64,000 nucleotides of DNA from Ruminococcus sp. (GTDB taxonomy: Bacteria; Bacillota; Clostridia; Oscillospirales; Ruminococcaceae). Shown here one piece after another: positions 24,498 through 33,769 of this stretch (its first letter is position 1; each line of letters opens with the position of its first letter). The DNA is taken from contig JAEEVL010000002.1 of NCBI GenBank assembly GCA_016290875.1, positions 124,001 through 188,000 on the forward strand, written 5' to 3'. The position numbers and the translations under genes are program-made. The notes beneath the pieces were generated by a model. The model was given only the letters and a program-made list of their open reading frames with translations, was not told the origin of the DNA and did not search any database.

Positions 24498-25529
24498 ATG
24501 GAACTACTTAAATCGGATTTTTACTATGATCTGCCGGAGGAGCTCATAGCCCAGCACCCTGTTGAGCCGAGAAATTCCTCCCGTATGATGTGTGTTGACC
24601 GCCGTACAGGTGAGATAGAACACGCTCATTTCTATAATCTATGCGAGCGCCTGAGAGAAGGTGACTTGCTCGTTATGAACGACTCCCGTGTCATACCTGC
24701 CCGTCTCTACGGAGAAAAGATCGGCAACGGCACGTTTATCGAGTTCCTTCTGCTCGAACAGAAGGGCGACAAGATATGGGAGATAATCTGCCGCCCCGGC
24801 AAGAAAGCCAAAGTCGGAAGAAGATTCAGCTTCGGCGGCGGAAGACTCATCGCTGAGGTCATCGAGGTCAAGGACGACGGAAACCGCGTTGTCCGCTTCG
24901 AGTGCGAAGGGAACTTCTTCACGGCTCTCGAGGATGTGGGACAGATGCCTCTGCCGCCGTACATAACTGAAAAGCTCGAGGACAAGGAGCGCTACCAGAC
25001 GGTATACTCGAAGGAGCTCGGCTCAGCTGCCGCTCCGACAGCCGGTCTGCACTTCACTCCGGAGATGCTCGACGAGCTGAGAGCCAAAGGCGTAAAGACT
25101 GCGTTCGTGACGCTCCATGTTGGTCTTGGTACTTTCAGACCTGTCAAGGAGGACAACGTCCTCGACCACAAGATGCACAGCGAACACTACTACCTTCCGG
25201 CTGAGACTGCTGCCCTCATAAATGAGACAAAGAAAAACGGCGGCAGAGTTATAGCCGTGGGAACAACGACCTGCCGTACTCTTGAAAGCGTTGCGACCTT
25301 CTATGACGAGATCGCAGAGCACGAGGGATATACAGACATATTTATCTATCCCTCATACAAGTTCAAGTGTATAGACGGTCTTATAACTAATTTCCATCTT
25401 CCCGAGAGTACGCTGATAATGCTTGTATCAGCATTTATGGGTTACGATAATACTATGAATGCTTACAGAAAAGCCGTTGAGGAGCGCTACCGCTTCTTCA
25501 GTTTCGGCGACTGTATGTGCATCCTTTAA
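24498..25529 (+). CDS. queA: S-adenosylmethionine:tRNA ribosyltransferase-isomerase QueA
   Basis: QueA transfers the ribosyl part of SAM to preQ1-modified tRNA to form epoxyqueuosine. The 343-residue product is full-length, with [15 protein letters not shown] at the start, [32 protein letters not shown] and [14 protein letters not shown], all family signatures. tgt, which acts one step earlier, lies two genes downstream. The preQ1 synthesis genes are not in the window, so the precursor may be made elsewhere or salvaged. Confidence 0.96.
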   Translation: MELLKSDFYYDLPEELIAQHPVEPRNSSRMMCVDRRTGEIEHAHFYNLCERLREGDLLVMNDSRVIPARLYGEKIGNGTFIEFLLLEQKGDKIWEIICRPGKKAKVGRRFSFGGGRLIAEVIEVKDDGNRVVRFECEGNFFTALEDVGQMPLPPYITEKLEDKERYQTVYSKELGSAAAPTAGLHFTPEMLDELRAKGVKTAFVTLHVGLGTFRPVKEDNVLDHKMHSEHYYLPAETAALINETKKNGGRVIAVGTTTCRTLESVATFYDEIAEHEGYTDIFIYPSYKFKCIDGLITNFHLPESTLIMLVSAFMGYDNTMNAYRKAVEERYRFFSFGDCMCIL

Positions 25530-25569
25530 GTATAGAATATAAATAATTGGTAAGGAGAATTGAGTAAGA

Positions 25570-25947
25570 ATGTCAGAGTATGAGCTTAATGATTTTTTCA
25601 AAGCTATAATCGATACAGACGATGCTCCGGTGGTGATATGCAACCTTGATTACAGGGTTATCTATGCAAATCCTGCTGCTTCAAAGTTCTATGAGAAAAA
25701 GGCATCTATCACCGGAAAGCTCCTCGAGACTCTTATGGACGCTGAAATGCTCAGCAAGGTCGTTATGAGTGTTGAATGGTTCAAGGAGGATGAAGAGAAC
25801 AACAAGGTCTTTGCATTCCATGACAAGTGCACAAATATGGATATGTACATCCTTGCTATAAGAAACAAGAGCGGAGAGCTCATCGGCTTCTACGGAAGAC
25901 GCGAGGACAGAACTCCGGAACAGGGCAAGGAATTCGACCTTGACTAA
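25570..25947 (+). CDS. stand-alone PAS-domain protein
   Basis: The 125-residue protein is essentially one PAS domain: AIIDTDDAPVVICNLDYRVI leads into YANPAASKFYEKKASITGK and a final strand LAIRNKSGELIGFYGRRED. There is no output domain, signal peptide or membrane segment. The ATG at 25570 lies 40 bases after queA and is preceded by AAGGAGAATTGAGTAAGA. It stands between queA and tgt. Its ligand and partner are unknown; it could bind a cofactor or act as a protein-interaction module. Confidence 0.85.
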   Translation: MSEYELNDFFKAIIDTDDAPVVICNLDYRVIYANPAASKFYEKKASITGKLLETLMDAEMLSKVVMSVEWFKEDEENNKVFAFHDKCTNMDMYILAIRNKSGELIGFYGRREDRTPEQGKEFDLD

Positions 25948-25961
25948 GGGGCAATAAGGTC

Positions 25962-26070
25962 CATAATGCATAATTCATAATTGAAAGTGTCCGCTTGTGA
26001 GGACAGAGCTTAAAATATCGCAGAGGGATACCAATAATTCTGCATTATGCATTCTTAATTATGAATTAAT
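25962..26070. repeat. palindromic intergenic repeat (copy R3)
   Basis: Outer words CATAATGCATAATTCATAATT and TCTGCATTATGCATTCTTAATTATGAATTAAT enclose two inner hairpins: GTCC-GCTTGTGA-GGAC and TATCGCAGAGGGATA (imperfect). It ends 14 bases before the tgt start and leaves the tgt ribosome site intact. Confidence 0.75.
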
Positions 26071-26083
26071 AATCGGAGGTTTT

Positions 26084-27220
26084 ATGTATACTCTTTTCAA
26101 ACAGGAAAACAGAGCGCGCAGAGGTCAGTTTGAGACCGTTCACGGTACTTTCCAGACACCCTGCTTTATGAACGTCGGAACTGCGGCGGCTATCAAGGGC
26201 GGTATCTCATCGGTAGACCTCAAAGGTCTCAAGACTCAGGTCGAGCTCTGCAATACCTATCATCTTCACCTGCGTCCCGGCGACCATGTGATAAAGCAGA
26301 TGGGCGGACTCCACAAGTTCATGAACTGGGACAAGCCTATTCTCACAGACAGCGGCGGATTTCAGGTGTTTTCCCTCGCCAAGCTCCGCAAGATAAAGGA
26401 GGAGGGCGTTTACTTCGCCTCGCATATAGACGGCAGACGTATTTTTATGGGACCTGAGGAGAGTATGCAGATACAGTCCAATCTCGGCTCGACTATCGCT
26501 ATGGCTTTCGACGAGTGTATCGAGAACCCTGCACCGAGAAAGTACGTGCAGGCTTCCGTGGACAGGACTACCCGCTGGCTCATAAGGTGCAAGGAGGAGA
26601 TGGCAAGGCTCAACAGCCTTCCTGACACCATAAACAAGCACCAGATGCTCTTCGGCATCGGTCAGGGTTCGACCTACGATGACATACGTATCGCGCATAT
26701 GGAGACTATCTCACAGCTCGACCTTGACGGCTACGCTATCGGCGGACTCGCAGTAGGTGAGCCCACTGAGGAGATGTACCGCATAATCGACGTTGTAGAG
26801 CCTTATATGCCGGTAAACAAGCCGCGTTACCTCATGGGAGTAGGTACTCCCTCGAATATCATAGAGGCTGTCGCAAGGGGAATAGATATGTTCGACTGCG
26901 TAATGCCCAGCCGCAACGCACGTCACGCTACCGTTTTCACATGGAAGGGCATAATGCACCTCGGAAACAAGCAGTATGAGACTGATCCGCGTCCTGTTGA
27001 CGAGGAGTGCGGATGTCCTACCTGCCGCAATTTCTCACGCGCCTATGTGAGACACCTGTTCAAGGCTAATGAACAGCTTGCCGGCAGACTTGCGGTACAG
27101 CACAACCTCTACTTCTACAACACCCTTACCGAGAAGATAAGGGAAGCCCTCGACGAGGGCAGGTTCGAGCAGTTCCGCAGAAAGTATTCCGAGCTGCTCG
27201 CACAGCACGCCAAAGACTGA
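26084..27220 (+). CDS. tgt: tRNA-guanine transglycosylase
   Basis: Tgt exchanges guanine 34 of certain tRNAs for preQ1. The 378-residue product has LTDSGGFQVFSLAKL with the catalytic Asp around residue 90, FDCVMPSRNARHATVFTWKG with the nucleophile Asp around 270, and a zinc site of the CxCxxC...H type (CGCPTCRNFSRAYVRHL). I place the start at 26084 because CGGAGG precedes that ATG; an upstream in-frame start at 25997 would lie inside the repeat. It belongs with queA to queuosine modification. Confidence 0.96.
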   Translation: MYTLFKQENRARRGQFETVHGTFQTPCFMNVGTAAAIKGGISSVDLKGLKTQVELCNTYHLHLRPGDHVIKQMGGLHKFMNWDKPILTDSGGFQVFSLAKLRKIKEEGVYFASHIDGRRIFMGPEESMQIQSNLGSTIAMAFDECIENPAPRKYVQASVDRTTRWLIRCKEEMARLNSLPDTINKHQMLFGIGQGSTYDDIRIAHMETISQLDLDGYAIGGLAVGEPTEEMYRIIDVVEPYMPVNKPRYLMGVGTPSNIIEAVARGIDMFDCVMPSRNARHATVFTWKGIMHLGNKQYETDPRPVDEECGCPTCRNFSRAYVRHLFKANEQLAGRLAVQHNLYFYNTLTEKIREALDEGRFEQFRRKYSELLAQHAKD

Positions 27221-27234
27221 ACAGGGAGGCACCA

Positions 27235-28002
27235 ATGAGCGGTTACAGCGCTTTTGCAAGGTACTACGATGACCTCACCGCGAATATCGACTACGGTAAG
27301 CGCGGCAGGTATTTCGATGAGATAATAAAGAAGTTCAAACAGACGGAGGGAACTATCCTCCTTGACCTCGCCTGCGGTACAGGAAGCATTTCCGAGGTCA
27401 TGGCAGAGCTCGGCTATGACGTTATCGGAGTGGACAACTCCGACGAGATGCTTGGAACGGCTCTCGACAAGAAGTTCGACAGCGGCCACAATATCCAGTA
27501 CCTCTGTCAGGATATGAGAAAGCTCGATATGTTCGGCACGATAGACATAGCGATATGCGCTCTCGACAGCATAAACCACCTTTCGTCCCTCAGCGACGTG
27601 AAGAAGGTCTTTGAGAACGTCGCTTTTTTCTCGGAGCTGAACGGTCTGTTCATCTTCGATGTGAACACGACCTACAAGCACCGTCATATCCTTGCAAACA
27701 ACACCTTTACATACGAGACGGACAACGTCTACTGCATATGGGAGAACACCCTTGTTCCCGAAACGGACGAGGTGAAGATAGACCTCGAGTTCTTTGAGCG
27801 TGAGGAGAACGGTCTCTACTCGCGGAGCTCGGAGAGCTTTTCCGAGAAGGCTTACAGCGAGGAGGACATAGAGCGCCTGCTGAAGGAGAGCGGCTTCGAG
27901 CTGCTTGGCAAGTACGGTGATGACAGCTTCTCGGCACCGGTGGAGGACACACAGCGCATAGTCTACGCTGCAAGGTGCATTAGGAACGGACAAACAATAT
28001 AA
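27235..28002 (+). CDS. class I SAM-dependent methyltransferase
   Basis: The 255-residue protein has the Rossmann methyltransferase motif I ILLDLACGTGSISEVMAELG (about residues 38-57), followed by VIGVDNSDEML and the motif-IV-like IDIAICALDSINHL. The N-terminal FARYYDDLTANIDY is common in small-molecule methyltransferases of this group. AGGGAGG precedes the ATG, 14 bases after tgt, so it is co-transcribed with the queuosine genes. The substrate cannot be told from the sequence. The stop codon is the first base pair of the next repeat element. Confidence 0.87.
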   Translation: MSGYSAFARYYDDLTANIDYGKRGRYFDEIIKKFKQTEGTILLDLACGTGSISEVMAELGYDVIGVDNSDEMLGTALDKKFDSGHNIQYLCQDMRKLDMFGTIDIAICALDSINHLSSLSDVKKVFENVAFFSELNGLFIFDVNTTYKHRHILANNTFTYETDNVYCIWENTLVPETDEVKIDLEFFEREENGLYSRSSESFSEKAYSEEDIERLLKESGFELLGKYGDDSFSAPVEDTQRIVYAARCIRNGQTI

Positions 28003-28120
28003 TTCATAATGCATAATTCTTAATGCATAATTGATTGTGTCTGCTGACGCAGACTGATTTAAATAAATCGCGCAAGCGATACCATTAATTACGCATTACG
28101 CATTATGAATTATGAATTAA
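28001..28120. repeat. palindromic intergenic repeat (copy R4)
   Basis: Outer words ATTCATAATGCATAATTCTT and ACGCATTATGAATTATGAATTAA surround two perfect inner hairpins: GTCTGC-TGAC-GCAGAC and ATCGC-GCAA-GCGAT. It fills the gap between the methyltransferase stop and the hslO ribosome site. Confidence 0.77.
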
Positions 28121-28141
28121 TAACTGAATGGAGTGAGTATA

Positions 28142-29014
28142 TTGGGTAAATTATACAGGGCTATTTCCGCGGACGGTTCGGCTTTTGCCGAGGTGCTGGA
28201 CGCTAAGGATATAGTTTCAGAGATAGAAAGAATACACAAGACTTCAGCTGTTGTTACGGCTGGTCTCGGAAGACTCAGCATAGCCGCTTCACTCATGGGC
28301 TATATGCTCAAGGGCGAGAACGACACGGTAACTCTCCGTGTGGACGGCGGCGGTCCTGCCGGACAGCTCGTTGCTGTGGCTGACAACTGGGGAAACGTCA
28401 AGAGCTGCGTGAACAATCCTGTTGTTGAGATACCGCTCAACGCTCAGGGCAAGCTCGATGTAGGCGGTGCAGTCGGCTGTGACGGAACTCTCTCCGTTGT
28501 CAAGGACTTAGGACTCAAAGAGCCTTACGTCGGCGTTATACCGCTGGTTTCGGGCGAGATAGCTGAGGATATAGCTTCCTACTACGCTACAAGCGAACAG
28601 ATACCAACTGTATGCAGTCTCGGAGTGCTCGTAAATCCTGATCTCACCGTTCGTTCGGCAGGCGGATTCCTGGTACAGCTTCTCCCGTTCGCTGATGAGA
28701 AGTGCATTGACACGATAGAGAAGAACGTTGCCGCTATGAAGCCTGTTTCAGCTCTGCTGGACGAGGGGAAGACTCCCGAGGAGATAGCCAATATGCTCCT
28801 TGCAGGTCTTGAACCCAATGAACTCGACTCTGCTGAGCCGGTCTACGGCTGTGACTGCTCCCGTGAGCGCACAGAAAAAGTCCTCATAAGTATCGGCAAG
28901 GACGAGCTTCAGTCCATAGCTGACGAGGGCAAGGACACTACTGTGAGCTGCCATTTCTGCGGCAAGGAGTACGTTTTCACTCCTGACGACATACGCAGAC
29001 TCATGGAAGAATAA
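28142..29014 (+). CDS. hslO: Hsp33 redox-regulated chaperone
   Basis: Hsp33 is a cytoplasmic holdase activated by oxidation of a C-terminal zinc site. The 290-residue product has the N-terminal RAISADGSAFAEVLDA and the TLRVDGGGPAGQLVAVAD core. The four zinc ligands occur as CDC (around residue 237) and CHFC (around 270). I use the TTG at 28142, which is eight bases from GGAGTGAG; a GTG at 28133 overlaps that site. It follows repeat R4 and precedes a HAD phosphatase. Confidence 0.93.
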   Translation: MGKLYRAISADGSAFAEVLDAKDIVSEIERIHKTSAVVTAGLGRLSIAASLMGYMLKGENDTVTLRVDGGGPAGQLVAVADNWGNVKSCVNNPVVEIPLNAQGKLDVGGAVGCDGTLSVVKDLGLKEPYVGVIPLVSGEIAEDIASYYATSEQIPTVCSLGVLVNPDLTVRSAGGFLVQLLPFADEKCIDTIEKNVAAMKPVSALLDEGKTPEEIANMLLAGLEPNELDSAEPVYGCDCSRERTEKVLISIGKDELQSIADEGKDTTVSCHFCGKEYVFTPDDIRRLMEE

Positions 29015-29029
29015 CGGAGGCGAATAGCT

Positions 29030-29671
29030 GTGAAGATAGCTGTATTTGACCTGGACGGAACTCTCGCGGACACCCTTGCGGACCTCGCCGGTGCTGTGAA
29101 CTACGGTCTGCGTGAAATGGGCTGTCCGGAGCATACACTGGACGAGTACAGGTTTATGGTTGGCAACGGAGCAAAGAAGCTCTGCTGGCGAGCTCTTCCC
29201 GAAGACAGGAAGGAAGAAGCTCCCGAACTGCACAGGTATTTCAGCGAATACTACCCTGCACACCTGGTAGACAAGACCTGTGTATATAATGGTATGCATG
29301 AGGTGCTGAGAAAGCTCGATAAAGCCGGTGTTGTGCTCGCTGTGGCTACCAACAAGCCTGAGGACGCGGCAAGGGAACTCGTTGCCGAACTGCTTCCGGA
29401 TATAGATTTCATCAGGGTGCTGGGAGGAACTACTAAGCGTCCGATAAAGCCTGATACTCAGGTGATAGCCGAGATATTCGCGGCACTCCCTGACGAGCCC
29501 GGCGAGGCTTATATGATAGGGGACAGCAACGTGGATATGCTCACAGGGCAGAATGCAGGCATCAGAACTATTGGCTGTGCGTGGGGATTCCGCGGACGCG
29601 AAGAGCTCGAAGCTGCCGGAGCGGACTTTATTGCCGAAAAGCCGGAGGACATTCTCCGCTTTATACTATAA
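29030..29671 (+). CDS. HAD-family phosphatase, phosphoglycolate-phosphatase-like
   Basis: The 213-residue protein has the HAD motif I AVFDLDGTLADTLADL with both aspartates at the N-terminus, motif II in LAVATNKPED, the lysine in TKRPIKPDTQ and motif IV in YMIGDSNVDMLTGQNAG. The small helical cap resembles the Gph/PGP group, but the substrate may be any phosphorylated sugar or nucleotide. The start codon is GTG at 29030 behind CGGAGG, 15 bases after hslO. A terminator follows and ends the queA-to-phosphatase gene run. Confidence 0.88.
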   Translation: MKIAVFDLDGTLADTLADLAGAVNYGLREMGCPEHTLDEYRFMVGNGAKKLCWRALPEDRKEEAPELHRYFSEYYPAHLVDKTCVYNGMHEVLRKLDKAGVVLAVATNKPEDAARELVAELLPDIDFIRVLGGTTKRPIKPDTQVIAEIFAALPDEPGEAYMIGDSNVDMLTGQNAGIRTIGCAWGFRGREELEAAGADFIAEKPEDILRFIL

Positions 29672-29678
29672 TAAGTAA

Positions 29679-29704
29679 GGGACGGTTAAGACCGTCCTTT
29701 TTTA
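29679..29704 (+). terminator. intrinsic terminator after the HAD phosphatase
   Basis: GGACGGT and ACCGTCC form a 7-bp hairpin with a TAAG loop, followed by seven T. Confidence 0.87.
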
Positions 29705-29706
29705 AC

Positions 29707-29951
29707 AATGAATGAAGCTGTCCCCCTGACGCACACTCATTCTTTCAGCCTTTCAGCCTTGAACAATTCATAATGCATAATGCATAATTCATAATTGAAT
29801 GTGTCTGCTGACGCAGACTTATTCAAATATATCTTAACGCAAGAAGTAATAAACGTTCTTCCTGTGACACATTACTTCTTTACCTCTTTACTTCTTGCTT
29901 TTGATGTTAGTATTAAGCATACCAATAATTCTGCATTATGCATTATGAATT
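29707..29951. repeat. left arm of a long composite inverted repeat (contains copy R5)
   Basis: In order, the arm has a segment with CTGACGCACACTCATTCTTT, the outer words AATTCATAATGCATAATGC, the hairpin GTCTGC-TGAC-GCAGAC, then a block framed by GCAAGAAGTAA and TTACTTCTTGC, and finally ATTAAGCATACCAATAATTC with the closing words. Each of these pieces, except the inner hairpin, recurs in inverted orientation at 30474-30797. Confidence 0.88.
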
Positions 29952-29982
29952 AAACAATATACCATTATGTATAAAATCGTTA

Positions 29983-30011
29983 TTGACAATACATTAACAC
30001 AATGATATAAT
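29983..30011 (+). promoter_or_regulatory. sigma-A promoter of the small membrane protein
   Basis: TTGACA (29983-29988) and TATAAT (30006-30011) with 17-base spacing lie inside the inverted-repeat cassette, so promoter and gene would move together. Confidence 0.86.
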
Positions 30012-30086
30012 ACATATCACAGATTTCAGCAAGGTGATAGAGGTACTTGCTTTTTCTGTGATATTACTGGTATGGGGGTTCTTATA

Positions 30087-30431
30087 ATGGACAAAAAAAC
30101 TGTATTTATCGGCTGGAATTATCTTATGCTGGCAGTAGCCGCTCTGAACATCTTTCTTGTAGTTCTCAAAGTCATCAAGGGTTCGACCTCTGATATAGGA
30201 GGACTTCTGTTCTTCGCAGGACTGCTTGCGGTAGTTCCCGCTGTACTCACGATAATAATGGCAAAAGCAGGCATCAGGGGCGAATACAGCACCTGCCGCA
30301 AGATAGCTTTCTTTGTACTTGCAATAAACATAACCGACTTTGTAGTTAACGGAAGCAGTGCTCTTATTTCACTGATAGCATCAGCTGTATACTTCTATCT
30401 TGTTCTTTCGCTTGACAAGTATAAATACTGA
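30087..30431 (+). CDS. small four-helix membrane protein of unknown function
   Basis: The 114-residue protein is mostly hydrophobic and probably has four membrane spans, starting at WNYLMLAVAALNIFLVVLKV, GGLLFFAGLLAVVPAVLTII, a third around AFFVLAINITDFVV and a fourth ending in SAVYFYLVLSLDKY. A short loop with RGEYSTCRK lies in the middle. I use the ATG at 30087, six bases after GGGGG; an ATG at 30072 overlaps that site. I do not recognise the family. It has its own promoter and a weak terminator-like hairpin (30439-30467) behind it, and is enclosed by long inverted repeats. Confidence 0.8.
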   Translation: MDKKTVFIGWNYLMLAVAALNIFLVVLKVIKGSTSDIGGLLFFAGLLAVVPAVLTIIMAKAGIRGEYSTCRKIAFFVLAINITDFVVNGSSALISLIASAVYFYLVLSLDKYKY

Positions 30432-30473
30432 TAAAAACGGCGGTTGTCTCCTCTATGACGGCCGCCTTATTTT

Positions 30474-30797
30474 AATGCATAATTCATATTGCATAATGCA
30501 GAATTATTGGTATGCTTAATACTGACATCAAAAGCAAGAAGTAAAGAAGTAATGTGTCCCAGGAAGAACGTTTATTACTTCTTGCGGTAAACCATGTTTT
30601 CTGTAGGGGCGAGTTCCGCTCGCCCGCAGGTATACAGTACAAGAAGAACGGGCGCACGGAATGCGCCCCTACATACTTTAATATATCGCGAAGCGATACA
30701 TCTAATTATGCATTATGCATTAAGCATTACGAATTATTCAAGAATGAAAGGCTGAAAGAATGAGTGTGTGTCAGGGGAAAGGCTTCATTCATTCTTG
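30474..30797. repeat. right arm of the composite inverted repeat (contains copy R6)
   Basis: Read on the minus strand this arm repeats the left arm in the same order: the GAATGAAGCC/CACACACTCATTCTTT segment, the AATGCATAATG words, and the GCAAGAAGTAA to ACCAATAATTC block, with roughly 85-90% identity by eye. It is longer because it contains a 72-bp TGTAGGGGCG element (30602-30673) and has a different inner hairpin, TATCGC-GAA-GCGATA. Confidence 0.88.
30602..30673. repeat. 72-bp element with TGTAGGGGCG terminal inverted repeats
   Basis: Perfect 10-bp terminal inverted repeats TGTAGGGGCG/CGCCCCTACA enclose two hairpins, GGGCGAGTTCCGCTCGCCC and GGGCGCACGGAATGCGCCC. A partial relative, TGTAGGGGACGGTGTCCC, occurs at 47171-47188. 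It interrupts the right arm relative to the left one, so it inserted after the arms were formed. Confidence 0.8.
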
Positions 30798-30830
30798 AAA
30801 GTGTGAATTCTGAATTATCATCATTTGTAC

Positions 30831-30859
30831 TTGACAAAATGTTGATTTTGTAGTAAAAT
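30831..30859 (+). promoter_or_regulatory. sigma-A promoter of secA
   Basis: TTGACA (30831-30836) and TAAAAT (30854-30859) with 17-base spacing lie about 65 bases before secA. Confidence 0.8.
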
Positions 30860-30922
30860 ATATGATATGTATTTATATCTATTCGTAGATCGCAACAATT
30901 AAACGTAAAGAAGGTAAAACAA

Positions 30923-33676
30923 ATGGGCTTATTCAAGAACATTTTCGGCGCAAACGCTTACTCTAACCGTGAGCTCAAGCGCATTGATCCTATAAAAAAC
31001 AAGGTGCTTGCCCTTGATGAGGAGTATCAGGCACTTTCTGACGCAGAACTCAAAGCCAAGACTGTTGAATTCAAGGAGAGACTCGAGGACGGCGAAACCC
31101 TCGACGATATCCTCCCTGAGGCTCTTGCTACCGTAAGAGAAGCTGCTTGGCGTGTACTCGAAAAGAAACCCTATCCCGTTCAGATCATCGGTGCTATCGT
31201 TCTCCACCAGGGACGTATAGCTGAAATGAAGACCGGTGAAGGTAAAACTCTCGTTGCCTGCGTAGCTTCATACCTCAATGCTCTTTCCGGACTCGGCGTT
31301 CATGTCGTTACTGTAAACGACTACCTCGCTAAGACTCAGGCAGAGGAAATGGGTAAGGTACTCCGCTGGCTCGGACTTACAGTCGGCTGTATCCTCCACG
31401 GACTCAACAACGACGAGAGACGTGCAGCTTATAACTGCGACGTTACTTACGCTACAAACAACGAGCTCGGCTTCGACTACCTCCGTGACAACATGGTTAC
31501 TCACAAGGAGGAGCGCGTTCAGAGAGCTCCTAACTTCGCTATCGTCGATGAGGTCGACTCTATCCTTATCGATGAGGCACGTACTCCGCTTATCATTTCC
31601 GGACGCGGAGACAAGTCCACAGACCTCTACTCTATCGTTGACCGTTTCGCAAAGACTCTTACTTCCACAACAGTAGTCGAGATGGACGACAAGATAGACC
31701 AGGATGCAGCTAACGAGACTGCTGACTATATCATCGACGAAAAGGCTAAGACAGCTACTATCACCCAGCGCGGTGTTAAGAAGGCTGAGGAAGCTTTCCG
31801 TATAGACAACCTTATGGATTCGGAGAATATGACTCTTCTCCACCACATCAACCAGGCTATCAAGGCTAACGGCGTTATGCGCAACGATGTAGACTACGTT
31901 GTAAAGGACGGCGAGATCATCATCGTTGACGAGTTTACCGGACGTCTTATGATGGGACGTAGATTCAACGACGGTCTCCACCAGGCTATCGAGGCTAAGG
32001 AAGGCGTTAAGATCAAGAGCGAGTCAAGAACTCTTGCTACTATCACTTTCCAGAACTTCTTCCGTCTCTACACAAAGCTCTCCGGTATGACCGGTACTGC
32101 TATGACCGAAGAGGACGAGTTCAAGGAGATCTACAAACTCGACGTTATCTCTATCCCCACAAACAAGCCTGTTATCCGTATCGATCACAACGATCAGGTA
32201 TACAGCACCGAAAAGGGCAAGTATGCCGCTATCATAGAGAAGATCATCGAGTGTCACTCCAAGGGACAGCCTATCCTTGTTGGTACAGTATCTATCGACA
32301 AGTCTGAGCTCCTTTCCGCAATGCTCAAGAGAAAGGGCATCAAGCACGAAGTCCTCAACGCAAAGCAGCACGCCAAGGAAGCTGAGATCGTTGCTCAGGC
32401 GGGTAAGTACGGCGCTGTTACCATCGCTACAAACATGGCTGGACGTGGTACTGATATCATGCTCGGCGGTAACGCTGAGTTCCTCGCAAGAGCCGCTCTG
32501 AGAAAGGACGGCATGGATGAAGATCTCATCACAGCTGCTATCGGTTTTGCTGATACAGACGACCAGGCAGTCCTCGATGCAAGAAAGAAGTACCGCGAGT
32601 ACTATGACAAGTTCAACGCAGAGGTAAAGGAAAAGGCTGTTGCTGTCAAGGAAGCCGGCGGTCTTTACATCCTCGGTACAGAGCGTCACGAGTCACGCCG
32701 TATCGACAACCAGCTCCGCGGACGTTCAGGACGTCAGGGTGACGAGGGCGAAAGCTGCTTCTTCCTCTCAGTTGAAGACGACCTTATGCGTATCTTCGCA
32801 GGTGACCGTCTCGAGAACCTCATGCGCAGACTCAACGTGGCAGAGGATATGCCTATCGAGAGCCCGCTCCTTACACGTATCATCGAGTCCTCACAGAAGA
32901 AGGTCGAGGGCAACAACTTCAGCATAAGAAAGAACGTCCTCAACTACGACGATGTTATGAATACACAGCGTGAGATCATCTACAAGCAGAGAGCACAGGT
33001 TCTCGACGGAGAAGACCTCCACGAGAGCATCCTCAAGATGATGGAAGACCTCATCGACACAACTGTTGACTCCTACATCGTTGATGAGGAAGTCAAGGAC
33101 GAGTGGAACCTCGTCGGCCTCAAGGATCACTTCCTCGGCTGGCTCATCGGACCTGACGACCTCGCATACACAGAAGATGACCTTTCAGAAGTATCCAAGG
33201 AAGACATCACCAATGCCCTCAAGGCAAAGGCAGGCGAGCTCTATCAGGCTAAGGAAGCTGAGTACGGCTCTGAGGTAATGCGTGAGCTCGAGAGAGTAAT
33301 CCTCCTCAAGGTAGTTGATACAAAGTGGATGGCTCACATCGACGATATGGAAGAGCTCAAGAAGGGTATCAGCCTCCGTTCTTACGGACAGAAGAATCCT
33401 GTTATCGAGTACCGTTATGAAGGTTTCGAGATGTTCGATGCAATGGTAGAGGCTATCCGCGAGGATACTATCCGTATGCTCCTTACAGTAAGGCTCCAGA
33501 GAAACGAAGCTCCCGAGCGTGAACAGGTCGCAAAGCCTGACGCTCCCAATGCAGGTGCCGGCGACGGCAGCTTCTCCGAGCAGGCAAAGTCCAAGCACAA
33601 GGTAGGCGACAATGATCCCTGTCCGTGCGGAAGCGGCAAGAAGTACAAGAAGTGCTGCAAGAACAAGGAAGCATAA
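30923..33676 (+). CDS. secA: preprotein translocase ATPase SecA
   Basis: SecA drives post-translational export through SecYEG at the membrane. The 917-residue product is full-length. Walker A is [20 protein letters not shown] around residue 100, the Walker B/DEVD region is [20 protein letters not shown] near 208, and the helicase motifs include [14 protein letters not shown] and [12 protein letters not shown]. The C-terminus has the zinc-binding SEC-C motif [21 protein letters not shown] precedes the ATG. It is monocistronic between its own promoter and a terminator. In this organism it would export the cellulosomal enzymes encoded nearby. Confidence 0.97.
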   Translation: MGLFKNIFGANAYSNRELKRIDPIKNKVLALDEEYQALSDAELKAKTVEFKERLEDGETLDDILPEALATVREAAWRVLEKKPYPVQIIGAIVLHQGRIAEMKTGEGKTLVACVASYLNALSGLGVHVVTVNDYLAKTQAEEMGKVLRWLGLTVGCILHGLNNDERRAAYNCDVTYATNNELGFDYLRDNMVTHKEERVQRAPNFAIVDEVDSILIDEARTPLIISGRGDKSTDLYSIVDRFAKTLTSTTVVEMDDKIDQDAANETADYIIDEKAKTATITQRGVKKAEEAFRIDNLMDSENMTLLHHINQAIKANGVMRNDVDYVVKDGEIIIVDEFTGRLMMGRRFNDGLHQAIEAKEGVKIKSESRTLATITFQNFFRLYTKLSGMTGTAMTEEDEFKEIYKLDVISIPTNKPVIRIDHNDQVYSTEKGKYAAIIEKIIECHSKGQPILVGTVSIDKSELLSAMLKRKGIKHEVLNAKQHAKEAEIVAQAGKYGAVTIATNMAGRGTDIMLGGNAEFLARAALRKDGMDEDLITAAIGFADTDDQAVLDARKKYREYYDKFNAEVKEKAVAVKEAGGLYILGTERHESRRIDNQLRGRSGRQGDEGESCFFLSVEDDLMRIFAGDRLENLMRRLNVAEDMPIESPLLTRIIESSQKKVEGNNFSIRKNVLNYDDVMNTQREIIYKQRAQVLDGEDLHESILKMMEDLIDTTVDSYIVDEEVKDEWNLVGLKDHFLGWLIGPDDLAYTEDDLSEVSKEDITNALKAKAGELYQAKEAEYGSEVMRELERVILLKVVDTKWMAHIDDMEELKKGISLRSYGQKNPVIEYRYEGFEMFDAMVEAIREDTIRMLLTVRLQRNEAPEREQVAKPDAPNAGAGDGSFSEQAKSKHKVGDNDPCPCGSGKKYKKCCKNKEA

Positions 33677-33712
33677 CAGACTGAATGTCTGAATTATAAA
33701 ACGCAACATACA

Positions 33713-33735
33713 GGGCGGCTTCGGCTGCCCTTTTG
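33713..33735 (+). terminator. intrinsic terminator after secA
   Basis: GGGCGGC-TTCG-GCTGCCC forms a tetraloop hairpin with one mismatch, followed by TTTTG. Confidence 0.8.
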
Positions 33736-33769
33736 TTCGATTTAAACTAATAGAGTGGAGAGAATTATC

